From positions 3,980,001 to 4,044,000 of the forward strand of contig JBAJFE010000042.1 in assembly GCA_037903355.1 (NCBI GenBank): a DNA stretch of 64,000 nucleotides. The letters run 5' to 3'. This document shows positions 1-10,989 of the stretch, piece by piece; the first letter of the stretch is position 1, and each line of letters opens with the position of its first letter. The notes beneath the pieces were generated by a model. The model was not told where the DNA came from. It did no database searches and saw only the letters and a program-made list of their open reading frames with translations. The position numbers and the translations under genes are program-made. The DNA is from Trichuris trichiura. Taxonomy: Eukaryota > Nematoda > Enoplea > Trichinellida > Trichuridae.

Positions 1-1169
1 GGGTTCTATACAATGCGGTTCGTCTGGCGTGAAATAGTGACGTAATCTTTTCCACGGCAGTACACGGGATAGAGCCTAGAATAGTCAGTGGTTGCTGGAA
101 ACGTTTGTGGGGAGGCACAGTCACTGAATGAGAGGACTTAGGTGCCATCAATGAGAAGGTCATGGAGGTAGTGAATATTGCCAAGGAGTTGAGAGGTGAG
201 GGTCTCTCCTACATGATAGAAGACGATATCAGGGAGCAAATAGAAGATTGTGGAGAACCGTTGACCAATTAGGAGCTCGAGGAACTGATGCAATCACCTA
301 CGGGCAGCGACGACGACGTTATTGAAGATACAGACGCTCAGATACCCTCGGATTGGACGCTGCAAAAGCTTGCCAGTATTTTCCGGCAAGCTCAGGTCCT
401 AAAGGATTTGATTGCTAAATACGATCCATTTATGGAACGTGGCATCATGGTTACATGAAGAATAACAACTTCGTTGAAGCCGCTACAAGACTTATTTGAC
501 CAAGCGAAGAGAAGGCAGATACAGTTCCCTATAACAATGTTTTTAAACAAAGCTCCGGCAGCTGCGAAGACTAACATTTTAAGGCGAGAAGCTTTGCTAC
601 CAACAAGTTCAAGAAACTTAAAGACTGGGCGTTCTCCAGGAGATCTGCGCCCACCTACAGAAAGTGGGTAAATTGATACATGATGCCCCAAACGTTTCTG
701 CCGTAAACGTTTCGCTCTGTTTGGATGTGTTCTGTGTGATGTTCACTATTTCTGTTTAAGTGCGCCTCTATGTTTTATATTTCCTCTGCACTATACCCAT
801 TCCGCGCACCAGTACATTGCTTAGCTCATTAAAGCAAGGTGATTCCCAGGTGTTTAAAGAAAGTGCATCTTACTTTCATCCTTTAATGTATCTAATGGCC
901 TGGATTCTCATGGCTAACCCGATTGGACAAGCGCGGTCACATTGATGTCATTATCACGTAGCTAGATTCCGTAGTACCAAGCTTCGAAGGATCACTAGGT
1001 ATGATAACCGTTCCGGAAGGAATTCAAGCGGATAGGACGAAATACGCAGCTAGAATACAAGCTATTTAGCCTTTTCCATAGGGTAGCCTATATAACGCGA
1101 AATTCAACTTTACGCGGTAAGATGCTCAAAGTGCTGGACGAATTAACCGCGAATAACGAGGGCCACCTG
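1..1169 (+). mobile_element. Internally deleted Tigger (pogo-type) copy
   Basis: The first ~50 bases match the 5' subterminal part of the Tigger at 1180-3803 (compare 1201-1255). At about 50-60 the sequence jumps to the equivalent of 2685 and then follows that element to its end at 1169 (CGAATAACGAGGGCCACCTG, then TA). About 1.4 kb is missing, including most of the transposase. The remaining coding part holds the C-terminal third with several stops. It keeps a longer C-terminus than the neighbouring copy, ending in a PIP-box-like QFPITMFLN. The 5' inverted repeat lies before the window. Confidence 0.85.
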
Positions 1170-1179
1170 TATATATATA

Positions 1180-3803
1180 CAGTCGGCCCTCGTTATCCGC
1201 GGATTCTATACAACGCGGTTTGTCCACCGTGAAATAGTGACGTCATCTTTTCACAGAGACATGCGCACCGCTGGCCGGCATTATAATTGCACTAGTGTCG
1301 TTGCATGCCAGTGCAGCAGTGTGATCATCTGCGCGTTCGAGAAAAACTTTCTCTGCCCACAGTGCTGTCTAACCGTGCACAATGCTAATGAGGCCTTGTC
1401 ATTTTTCTGACTGCTCATTATTGCTTCGTGCGCGTTGTTGAGGCCACGCGCTGTGCGCAAATATCAGTTTCCCTGCAGCGTGGTAGGTCTGAACTTTCGC
1501 GTCGTGTAACTGGTGAAGGATGGCTGACAGAAGGCAACTAAGTGAACAGAGCGGTTTCTCTAGGGCTAAGAGACAACGTAGCGTCCTTTACCCTTCATGA
1601 AAAAGTAAAAGTCCTAGATCTTTTGAAAACCGGATTGTCATGTGCCGAAGTGGGCCGCAAGATCGGGAAGAATGAATCCAGCATTCGTGCGATAAAGCAG
1701 CAGGAAGCTGAGATTCGAAGAAGCGTGCATCCCGACCCTTCAGTAGCGAAAAGAGCTGCTGTAGTTCGCAACAAAATCCTCATGAAGGCTGAGAAAGCGC
1801 TAAGCGTTTGGATAGAGGACATGTCGCAGAAGCATGTCCCTGTCGACGGGAAAGTTATTCGGGAGAAAACGCTGAGCTTATATGAGCACTTCTCTGGCTC
1901 GGTTGCAGAGAACGAAAGAAAAGGGTTTACTGCTAGCAAAGGATGGCTAGCCAAATACATGGAGCGTTTCAACCTCAAGAACTTAAAGATCACTGGAGAA
2001 GCGGCATCGGCTGATTGCGTAGCTGCCTCGACATTCCCGGAGGAATTCAAAAAGATAGTGGACCAAAAGGGATATCTCCCAGAACAAATCTTCAATTGTG
2101 ACGAGACGGCATTATTCTGGAAGCAAATGCCAAAGCGCACGCACATCCACAAGAGCGCAAAGCAAGCCCCGGGATTCAAGCCACTGAAAGGTCGACTCAC
2201 TCTTGTGCTTTGTGGCAACGCTGCAGGACACATGATAAAGCCCGGCGTTGTCTACCGGACTCGTAATCCTCGGTCGCTCAGAAACAAGAACAAGGATTGC
2301 CTGCCGGTCTTCTGGCAGCACAACAAGAAGGCGTGGATGATGGTTATCCTTTTTACGGAGTGGTTTAACCAATGCTTCATTCCTGAAGCGAAAAAGTACC
2401 TGGAAAACAAGGGGATGGCTTTCAAGGTCCTCGTAATTGATAACGCCCCCGGTCACCCGCAATCTCTTTGCTTCGCTAATGAGAACGTCGAGGTGAAATT
2501 TTTGCCCGCTAACTCGACATCACTACTACAGCCACTGGATCAAGGCGCCATAAAATGCATTAAGGCTACTTATACTCGTCTCGTATTTGGAAAGCTTCGT
2601 GATACCCTCCACGCTAATGCTGATTGCGATCTTACCGGCCTGTGGAAGCGTTTCTCAATTGCAGACGCTATCGCCCTCATTGCAGAGGCAGTACACGAGA
2701 TAAAGCCTAGAACAGTCAACGGTTGCTGGAAGCGTTTGTGGAAAGACGCAGTCAGTGAATGCGAGGACTTAGGCGCCATCGATGAGGAGGTCATGGGCAT
2801 AGTGAATATTGCCAAGGAGTTGGGAGGTGAGGATTTCTCCGACATGATAGAAGACGATATCAGAGAGTACATAAAAAATTGTGGAGAACCGTTCACCAAC
2901 AAGGAACTCGAAGAACTGATGCAATCACCTACGGCCAGTAACGACGACGTTATGGAAGATACAGAAGCTCAAACACCCTCGGATTAAACGCTGCAAAAGC
3001 TGGCCACTGTTTTCCGACAAGCGCAGGTCCTAAAGGATATGATTGTTGAATATGATCATCCATGGAACGTGGCATCATTGTTACACGAGGAATAACGGCT
3101 TCGTTGAAACCGCTAAAGGATTTATTCGATGAAGCGAAGAAAAGGGGGAGACAGCTCCCTATAACAACGTTTTTAAATAAAGCTCTGGCGGCTGCGGAGC
3201 CTATCATTTTAAGGCGAGAAGTTTTGCTACCAACAAGTTCAAGCAACCCTAGGGCTGGCCGGTCTCCAGGGGATCTGCACCCACCTACAGGAAGTGGGTG
3301 AATTGTCTGATTCCTGATGCGCCAAACATTTCTGCCCGTAGACGTTTTGTTCTATGTGGATGTGTTCCATGTGATGTTCAGTATTTCTGCTTAAGTGGGC
3401 CTGTGCATTTTATATTTCCCCTGCTCTGTACCCATTCCGCGCACCAGTACATCGCTTAGCTCACTAAAGCAAGGTGACTCCAAGGCGTTTAAAGAAAGAT
3501 CATCCTACTTTCGTCCTTTCTTGTATGTAATGGACTGGACTCTGATGGCTGGCCCCACTGGACAAGCGCAGTCTCATTGATGTCATTATCTCGTTGCTAG
3601 ATTCTGTAGTACCAAGCTTCGAAGGATCATTAGGTATGATAACCATTCCGGAAGGAATTCAAGGGGATTGGATGAAATACGCTGCTGGAATACAAGCTAT
3701 TTAGCCTCTTTCGTAGGGTATCCTATACAACGCGGGATTCGTTTTACGCGGTGTAACGCTCAAAATTCGGGACGAATTAACCGCGGATAACGAGGGCCGA
3801 CTG
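1180..3803 (+). mobile_element. Tigger element with TIRs and TA target duplication
   Basis: This 2,624 bp element is bounded by perfect ~23 bp terminal inverted repeats starting CAGTCGGCCCTCGTTATCCG, with TA on both sides (1178-1179 and 3804-3805). TIR sequence, TA target and transposase place it in the Tigger branch of the pogo/Tc1-mariner superfamily. Both ends share a subterminal CTATACAACGCGG motif. It lies 10 bp downstream of another Tigger, separated only by alternating TA. The ends look intact, but the gene has lesions at both termini (see the CDS). Confidence 0.93.
1542..2987 (+). CDS. Tigger/pogo-family DDD transposase, near-intact
   Basis: The frame is 481 codons. The N-terminus is a CENP-B/Psq-type helix-turn-helix (residues ~18-50, with EVGRKIGKNESSIRAI), followed by a Tc5/CENP-B-like second DNA-binding region (~85-145) and the DDE_1 catalytic domain. 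The likely catalytic acidic triad is D187 (FNCDETALFW), D300 (VIDNAPGHP) and D333 (LLQPLDQGAIK). The tail is acidic. The natural start is probably the ATG at 1518: that frame encodes a basic leader (AKRQR) and is thrown out of frame by a one-base difference near 1590, so the start at 1542 is a by-product. At the 3' end TAA replaces the TGG found in the copy at 350-360, and a one-base deletion near 3058 follows, cutting off ~100 codons that include a PIP-like QLPITTFLN motif. It may be inactive. Confidence 0.9.
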   Translation: MNRAVSLGLRDNVASFTLHEKVKVLDLLKTGLSCAEVGRKIGKNESSIRAIKQQEAEIRRSVHPDPSVAKRAAVVRNKILMKAEKALSVWIEDMSQKHVPVDGKVIREKTLSLYEHFSGSVAENERKGFTASKGWLAKYMERFNLKNLKITGEAASADCVAASTFPEEFKKIVDQKGYLPEQIFNCDETALFWKQMPKRTHIHKSAKQAPGFKPLKGRLTLVLCGNAAGHMIKPGVVYRTRNPRSLRNKNKDCLPVFWQHNKKAWMMVILFTEWFNQCFIPEAKKYLENKGMAFKVLVIDNAPGHPQSLCFANENVEVKFLPANSTSLLQPLDQGAIKCIKATYTRLVFGKLRDTLHANADCDLTGLWKRFSIADAIALIAEAVHEIKPRTVNGCWKRLWKDAVSECEDLGAIDEEVMGIVNIAKELGGEDFSDMIEDDIREYIKNCGEPFTNKELEELMQSPTASNDDVMEDTEAQTPSD

Positions 3804-4191
3804 TATATATATAATTCGTAAACAGTTTTGCATACTTTCAGCAAAACGGAGAAGCTAAAATTTATGATTAATCGTATTTTATTATCAACATAAAGGTAAA
3901 CAACATGAAAGCAAAAATATGAAAGAATAAAATGAAATGATGGGCTATTTTGCTGGATTGTTCAGGCCAGAAGAAACGTAATTTGCGTCTTCTGCTAGTG
4001 CCACCAATGAACGATGACAAAAAAAGTCTGTGAATGCTCAGCAGAGTCTTTTAACCATCGTAGATGTAATTATTTAGTAACTGGACAGTAGAAAAGCCGC
4101 ACTTTCTTCTCTCACTACTTAACGACTACCTCGGCTTGACAAAGTAAGGAAGATAACAGAATAAAACGCAAAATATTAATCTCTAAACATA
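3804..4191. other. AT-rich stretch, nothing recognised
   Basis: I see no coding similarity, TIR or strong repeat here beyond the TA target of the preceding Tigger. Confidence 0.5.
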
Positions 4192-5538
4192 CAGGTAGTT
4201 TTCATATAATGGGTTTTCGCTCATACGCGATTTACTGGTTCGGAAGGATGGGCGTATGACAAAGTCTCAATGTAACTTTCATCCACCGAAAGCAAACATA
4301 GCCTTTGATCGCTCTAACCTTATGCGCGTTTTTCCGTCACACGTACGTGGAGCAGTGATTCTAGTGTGAAAACGTTTACGGTTCGCATCAAAAGCTATAA
4401 TATGAGAGAACAGCCATTAACAACATTGGAGAAGCCTGGCATGAAGTATCGAAACAATCGTGGTTGACAGAAGCTTATTCTAGAATTGACCTGTGGTTTA
4501 AAAGACTTTGTAACCAAAGTGCAAGCAAAAGAAATCACTGAAGTCTGCGTTCAGTGGCAAAGAGGCTAGGCTTTGAAGAACTGGAATATCAGAATATTAA
4601 AGGCAAATTTGTATTTTCCACTGCATGAGTTGACAGCTGAGGAACTATAGGAGAAGCAGAAAGAGAAGCAAATGCTGATGAAAATCAAGAAGCGCCTCCG
4701 TGATAACTGACCACTGCTGAGCTATCAGATAATCTACAGAACACCAGTAGTAACGCTTCGAAGACAATCATTGCAATGCAGAACCCAGCAAGATAGCCAT
4801 GAGATGTCCAAGCTAGCTTTTGGCCATATGAGCAACTGATGTACGAAGGGAGATCATTTGCGAAACAAACGAACTTTGAGTTCTATGTTACTGCAATGAA
4901 GAAATTCTTGTGTAAGAGTGTGCCTGCACACGGGACATTCAGCTTGCTGTACTTCGCTGGCGATTCCTTTTGGTTGCTTAGTTCTGATTTCCGCTGAGTA
5001 AGCTGTCGTCGAGCGGACCTTACAGAAACATTATCAGAGCGACAGAGCGCTACCTTATACGTTTAACAAGACCTCAGTTCTCCCCTAACTAAGCACAGTG
5101 AGATAAAAAGATGATTCCAATGGATCAGCGTTCTTTTCTATGTGTGAGGTCACTCTGGAACTGAGAGGACCTCCTTCCATAGGGTACGGGCACAAGCATG
5201 TCGCTGCTGAATATCACTTCGAACTCTATCCGCTGTAAGAGTTGTACCATAAAAATTACGCAGTTAATATGTTATCGCCATAAAACACAAGTTATTCAAA
5301 TCCTGTGAAAGAAGATCCATACTTTCGCGTATCAAAAGGTTGAATAAACAGCTTAGATGCAATAAATTCCTTTTTTATTCAGCTTAATCACCACTCATCG
5401 CCGTTGTTGTTTACAAGGAAACAGTCTTTCTGACGTTTTGAACTGAATCATGACTTCCGTACAGTTTACGTGTCTCCTATAACGCGAAATTTTCCGGGAA
5501 CTTCAAATGACCGAGTTTTCGCGCTATACGAGAACTAC
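4192..5538 (+). mobile_element. Degraded Tigger-like element, different subfamily
   Basis: The left end is CAGGTAGTTTTCATATAATG, preceded by TA. The right end, read on the opposite strand, starts GGTAGTTCTCGTATAGCGCG, an imperfect inverted repeat of the left. The interior (4380-4990) resembles the segment at 39690-40500, including a piece that translates like a Tigger C-terminal region (AWHEVSKQS). No open frame survives. At ~1.35 kb it is about half the length of a full Tigger, so it is probably an internally deleted copy. The right boundary is approximate. Confidence 0.6.
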
Positions 5539-7236
5539 CCAAGCGAATGCTCCAGAAGCTAATTTTCTTTATGTATAACAGGTTTCACCGCAACAAAACT
5601 TTACATTATGAAGTCTGCAAAAGTCATGCATACATGTCTGCAAAAATATGATGCGGTAATAGAGGTTGATGCTGCGCAACTGAACAATCAGTGCGCACTA
5701 GTATTTGCTCATGCTGCTCCAATTGGTCGAAAAACGCTGCAGGGCACTGACAGGATTAACTTGGTTAAAAAATATTTATAATTACTTACAGCTACATTAT
5801 ATTTCATAAAAGTTGAGAAGTACAGATGCTTTCTGGATTTAGGATGAAGTGTCGTGGCCTTAGTTTATAAGGCAGAATGCCACTCAAAGTGCAAACTCAT
5901 ACCATTTCGACTTCGGATACGGCACTGATGCTTGAGACGTGCATTGTAATGCCCACGTCTACAGTTGGTCCTATGAAGGTCGAATTGAAGGCATGTAACT
6001 TGCACTGAGCAGATACCTCCGTAATTTGGCCGTAATCTTTTGTCGTAATAGGTCTTGTTGATTAGTAAGTTCAATATTTGGCTTCTGTTACGGGATAGTT
6101 CGCTGGTGCTGAGAAAAGTAAAAGAACTTAACACAAGAGATGGTGTGCCAATTAGTTTACCCAAATGCTTCGAACTGCTCCTTGTAGCAGTGACATACGG
6201 ATACCAGTAAAAATATGACGGAACGCAGCAAGACCTGCTTGGCAATCTTCAGTAATTTGCGCTGCTTGGCCATTAAGACGGGCTATGTCGTAAAGGTTCT
6301 ATTGCTTTTCAATGCAAGAATGCATTCACTGGGGTAGTCGAGACACTGTCGCATCTAAAAACCAAGTAATGATTTATTCCAGCTTTTGTTACCAACAACA
6401 ATAATGGGTACGGATTTTTCTTACGATAAATTAATCAGCGTTTTCATTATACCTCAAATTTCAAGTCCTTAGTATTTGCATGCCGTCCTTCTCAGAACTG
6501 TAGTGAGAGTTTTATCTGAAAGTCTGTCCATTGTTAATGGACCGATAAAGTTTTATGGGTCTAGTTCGAATTCACCCCTCCGTCAGCTGAGGTTGAGGTA
6601 ACTTCAAAAGAGGTCAAATGCGGATTAAAAAGCAATGGAACAATACGTTTGCCGGCCATCTTCTCTTGCCCTAGCCTAAGCCTAAACATAAGCTTTATGG
6701 GTCAATGACCTCCTGCATCCACTAATCATGCTGCGCTAATCACACTTCAGTACGCGATAGTTTGCTGGAACAGGACCACAGATATTCGCCTTGTAACACA
6801 GGTTTTTCTTAATGAATTGATGCGCTTTTCATTTTTAAGCATAGAGCTTCCGTTTTTTCTTAAGACCCTGTACCAGCTACTAGATCACTTCCTTTAGTAT
6901 TAATTTACTTAGGCTAATCAGGGGTAACTTAATCATTTAAAAATATAATAAATCTGTGATTATCAAGACCTGCAGGATAGTGAAAATTTTTAAGACCCTT
7001 AAGAATTCTTAAACCTTGGAGTCGGAATGGGCTGCTGTTGATAGACAACGCTCCTATCACTCATGTAGGGAACGTCTTAACAGAGACGACAAAAGTTGAC
7101 GAACTCGTAACTGTGCAGTTTTTCCCGCCAAAGTGACTTCCTAAATACAGTCGACGGACTAAGCTGCGGTTGAAAATCTGAAACACTTCTGCTGAAAACA
7201 GCTTCTCCGTCAAACCTTTTCGGTGGAAATAACAAT
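5539..7236. other. No recognisable features
   Basis: One minus-strand open frame of 126 codons (5865-6245) shows no domain, signal or codon pattern I can support. The rest is AT-rich with many stops. Confidence 0.4.
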
Positions 7237-7238
7237 GT

Positions 7239-7314
7239 GGAATTTGTAATTTGCTTTTGTAAAAGACGGCTTTGATGGAATTTGTAATTTGCTTTTGTAA
7301 AAGACGGCTTTGAT
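7239..7314. repeat. Exact 38 bp tandem duplication (2 copies)
   Basis: The unit starting GGAATTTGTAATTTGCTTTT is repeated twice head to tail without a mismatch (7239-7276 and 7277-7314), which suggests a recent duplication. Confidence 0.95.
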
Positions 7315-7514
7315 GGATTACGTGGACATTGGATCCTTTGATAGCGTAGAGTCAATGACTTACAAAACAATCAAGTCTGAGTAGGTCACAGGTTCTCAAA
7401 CTTTTTGGCTCCATTGTCCCCCGTGGGAAAATATTGGCAATACAACTCTTCGTGATATGGCTTTATTACGGAGAGCCTGTCCCGTTGATATGTAAAATAA
7501 ACTTTAATTTTCCA

Positions 7515-7590
7515 GAGCTTTCAGGTCTATCGTGACCCGTCTTCAGCGGTCATAAATGAAATCCATTTCATTTATGACCGCTGAAGACGG
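7515..7590 (-). ncRNA. Hammerhead-like core plus 26 bp palindrome (PLE-derived)
   Basis: On the minus strand (7546 to 7515) the order is CTGAAGA, an extra C, a stem II (GGGTC / GACCT with a 6-nt loop), GAAA, then GCTC. Its 5' flank is one arm of a 26 bp perfect inverted repeat (7537-7562 and 7565-7590) with a 2-nt spacer. The tail toward lower coordinates carries AACGGGACA, as in other PLE 3' ends in this window. Activity is inference. Confidence 0.6.
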
Positions 7591-7591
7591 A

Positions 7592-7800
7592 AAAGACTGT
7601 CACTCTGGTCGTTTTCGATGGCTTCTCTGCCCTCCTTGAAACGCCTTATCCACTCGTAGACAACTGATTTAGATGGTGCACTACTTCCGTAAACCTGCTG
7701 CGAAGATTGAATAATCCTCCTCGGCTGCCAACCAAGCTTGGACAGAAATTTAATGCTAGCTCTGACCTCAAAATGAAGATTTTCCATGTCACGAGAAAAA
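7592..7800 (-). pseudogene. Mariner transposase N-terminal fragment
   Basis: The minus-strand frame starting at 7787 encodes the mariner-type HTH_48 region: VYGSSAPSKSVVYEWIRRFK followed by EGREAIENDQSD. It runs directly into the PLE palindrome at 7590, so everything after about residue 65, including the catalytic domain, is lost. The same subfamily recurs at 63480-64000 with the VYGSSAPSES motif. Confidence 0.85.
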
Positions 7801-8530
7801 CGATTACTCTAGCAGGAGCTCATACCATACTGGCGCAGCGTCAGACAAGGCTACCTTTCCGTACAACTCTGAAGATAACGGAGACAAGATTAAACATGTT
7901 TTAGCCCATCGGTTGATGTCCTGTTAGACACTGCACGGTCTTTCCGGGAACTTTCTGAATATCCCCCGTATTTAGTCAAGAAAGAGTTCAGCGAACGACT
8001 GAGCTAACCACGCTTGCTCATGACCATAGTGAGTAACAAAATCAAAAAGGAATCTGCCAGTACTGATGATTCCACAGCATCAGAACACCTTTCAATCATT
8101 AGACATACTTTCGTTGAGGAAAACTGAAAGTGCGTAGACAAGGAAAACCTTGCTGCGAATTGGAAATTCGAAACGTAGGTTTACCAATTCACAATAATAA
8201 GGTTGGGCTCACAGGGAATGAACTGTTCAGAACGTGACTTTGATAATTTGCAAGCTAATTCAACCATTAGGAGCCAACAGCGCTTTGCTTCACCAGTATT
8301 TTTTCAACGTGAACAGCAATGATATGATGTAAAGGTGTGCCGTTGCCTGTGTGGACAGTCAGCACTCTTAGGCCGGTCACTCTGATAGCCCCCTGCGATA
8401 GAGATAATTGTGCCAGACTTCCTCTTATGTGATTCCCAACGTCCGCGCGCAGGATTCCTATTGCTCCCCCCCTGTGCTCTTTCATCGCACCCCTTGGGGC
8501 AATATCGCTCACTTTGAGAATTTCTGGAGT
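7700..8530 (+). repeat. Duplicated segment, inverted partner of 54665-55950
   Basis: Read on the opposite strand, this segment matches 54665-55950 almost throughout, for example the stretches around TCTCAAAGTGAGCG, TTCACGTTGAAAAAATACTG and GAAAAACGATTACT. Both copies end in the start of a mariner gene. The distant copy has an extra 485 bp hAT MITE that is absent here (empty site at ~7925). No coding potential is evident except the mariner start. The other end resembles a hAT-type terminus (GGTTCTCAAAGTG). Confidence 0.8.
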
Positions 8531-8818
8531 AGGTCACGAAATAAACTCATCGGTAGGCGGGGAAGTGGGTGTTCTGACAAGACCAGTACTCATGGGCTCT
8601 TGGAAGAACAGCGCAGGTTCTGGGGACATTGAAAGCTCTTTTAATATCAATTGAATGCGACAATTGTGATAGGGCGATTTGCATTACTTATAGCAATGAA
8701 GAGTTGGTATTTCAATGCTGAAGGATGATGAAATTGCTCAATCAGTATCAAAAAGTGAAAGATGATTGAAGAAAAGAAGCCGACCTAGAAGATGAAGTTG
8801 AAAAATATGCAAGCCTTG

Positions 8819-9164
8819 TGTAGCGGATAAACCGGGGTCTGGCTCCGCCAACGGCAGTTTGACCTAGGAAGGCAACGATGCGAGCCGACGCTCCCTGTGC
8901 CATAAGACACGAAGCTGATGTCGAAAACAGGCACAGTCAGCCAATGGCTGCGCGACCTGGTCTAACCCCATGGATGGGACTATAAAGAGGAAGAGAACGG
9001 ACCACGGGGCGTAGTAACCGTCAGCAGGACGAAGGAAGGTTGTATGTTCGAAGACATTCTTGTTCATACTCTGTTCGTTGGTGTTCCTCAATAAAGACAA
9101 AGCAAAGCCTTTGTGTACTAGCAGCCTTACGCGCGCAGATCCATACGGTGCATACAAACTACAC
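8819..9164 (+). mobile_element. Solo LTR with 5 bp target duplication
   Basis: This 346 bp segment begins TGTAGCGG and ends AAACTACA (5 bp terminal inverted repeat TGTAG/CTACA). It is flanked by the same 5 bp, CCTTG, at 8814-8818 and 9165-9169. It contains a TATA box (TATAAAG near 8981) and an AATAAA signal near 9091, the expected LTR promoter and polyadenylation layout. No retroviral-type coding sequence is attached, so it is a solo LTR. The internal family is unknown. Confidence 0.9.
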
Positions 9165-9169
9165 CTTGT

Positions 9170-10966
9170 TCATGATAACCTATTCAGTATTCGAAAAGTC
9201 TTTTAGGAAGGTTGAAAAGAAAAATATATGATTGAAAAAGGCTGTATTGCTTGAAAAGTAAGCGTAACTGACCTTAAAGAAGCGGTTGACAGCTGTGAAG
9301 CAAATCTATATAGCGACATTTTTTAAAGTGCATAATTTCTTTTTCGACTTCGTCTTTTACATTGGCTGTAAATGCGGAAACGTGGTCGGGAAATGATGTT
9401 TAAAATAAATGGAGTGAAAAGAAAAAGATCACAAAACGGGGCAATCTGGTTATTCAGACTACTTTCGAGCCTGTTTAGCCTGGATAACCAAGATTTTATC
9501 GTACCGTGATTGGAGCATTTGTCAATGCACACGCGCGCTGCTCAAATGGAATTACACTCTGAACGTAGAATAACTCGTATGATTTCTTCAGCTGGAACAG
9601 TATTGTTGAGAAGCACTATCTAAAAGCACAAAAAATCTATGACAACCCTTCAGTGTAATGCTAAAATCTTCTTAAACAGCTGACTGAACGACATCCGTTC
9701 TGAACTTACTTTATTAATAGAAATTGCAAGAAAATGATTCGTAGTATTAACAAAGCAACAGTCAGCCCTCGAGGAAACCTCCTAAATGCAGTTTAGTGGG
9801 CTTCAGTAAACGGACTAAACATTGTTCCTGCATCTAAATACTCTCCTCTCCTGGATATTACCGCTTCGATTGAAAACAGTTTCACTACAGTCCATGTCAA
9901 CCCGGTTAATGAAATCAAGCATTTGACCTTATGCTTATGGCTACGTTATGGCGCTCATGATGAAAACACAGTAGTGAAAACTGAATTCTCCAGAACATGA
10001 GGTCACGAAAAAGAATAGCTATCATGAAGGTGAAAAGTGGATATGCTGCAGTCATTCTAGACTTGCCGAGATTCGAAACTTCTGGACAACGTAATTTAAA
10101 AACTCTTAGGTCAAAGTTAGCTGAGAAGATCAGGAAACCAGGTCTAGTCTCCTATCTGCCCGTAGACAACATGCCAACGCGACACGTCACGTCTGCTGCC
10201 TAAGTAGGAAATGCGGCAATGCCAACGTCAGTGACATCAGCGAGCAAAACCTGCAGACCACATCACTATTACGTACAGGAAATGAATCTTATCGAAAAAC
10301 TAACCTGCAGTGTTAGGTTGCGTAGGCCCCACTGGTTAACATTTCTAATTAGGCTTAGATGGCATACGATATCACGAACAAGAGAAACTTGCTGCACCGT
10401 ATCATTCTCAGTTCTCTGCAACTGTTGCTATGTACAGATCGAATAAAACGCTTTCTACTGTTCCCTGTTGTTTGCTGCTAGTGAACTTAGTAAAACCACA
10501 TCCTGCAAAAACCTTTGCTGTTCCATAAAGTTAGCATACCCTACGTAGGCCTAAACTGGATAATGGAAAACAGTGATGTCTAGCTGCCTAGCAGCGCTTG
10601 TAATAGCTCTGTAAGCTACACTTACTGTGACTGCGACAGGGCACATAGGCGTGCCGCTCATTGACGTTGGCACTGTCGCGTGACGTTGTAGGCCGCACTT
10701 GTGACGTATTGGGCGACGTGCATTTTACTGATAGACTGCACATTAGACCCAGGACCTTTGCTTGTTTAAATTGAGAAGCTGAGTCGCAGAACGGACGGTA
10801 TCTGTTGTGTATTGGTCAGCGATGACCTGAATTCATCTGCCCCAGGCCTGCAAAAAACCAGTCGATTGATAAAACTGTTACTATGCTCGCTCGTACTGTT
10901 TGAGTTAGTTGACTTCTTGCTGAGTAAAAGAGTGGTACGATCTTGCATGACTCCTAGTTGGCGTAC
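9170..10966. other. No recognisable gene; may hold the LTR of the gypsy remnant
   Basis: Only short open frames without domains. The last few hundred bases before 10967 should contain the 5' LTR of the following element (it could end at the CA of GCGTACA at 10961-10967), but without a second LTR I cannot place its start. Confidence 0.35.
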
Positions 10967-10989
10967 ATAAACTGGCGACCAGGAGGGAT

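Noticed and set aside
1595..2902. Minus-strand open frames of 110-212 codons opposite the Tigger transposase
   Set aside because: They are shadows of the strongly coding plus strand; no domain or start context.
5865..6245. 126-codon minus-strand frame
   Set aside because: Low-complexity composition, no domain, no splice or promoter support; plausible by chance in this interval.
7239..7314. CRISPR-like repeat
   Set aside because: Only two directly abutting units with no spacer; a simple tandem duplication in a eukaryotic genome.
10450..10967. Full 5' LTR of the gypsy remnant
   Set aside because: The 3' end could be the CA at 10967, but there is no second LTR and no convincing TG start, so boundaries cannot be supported.
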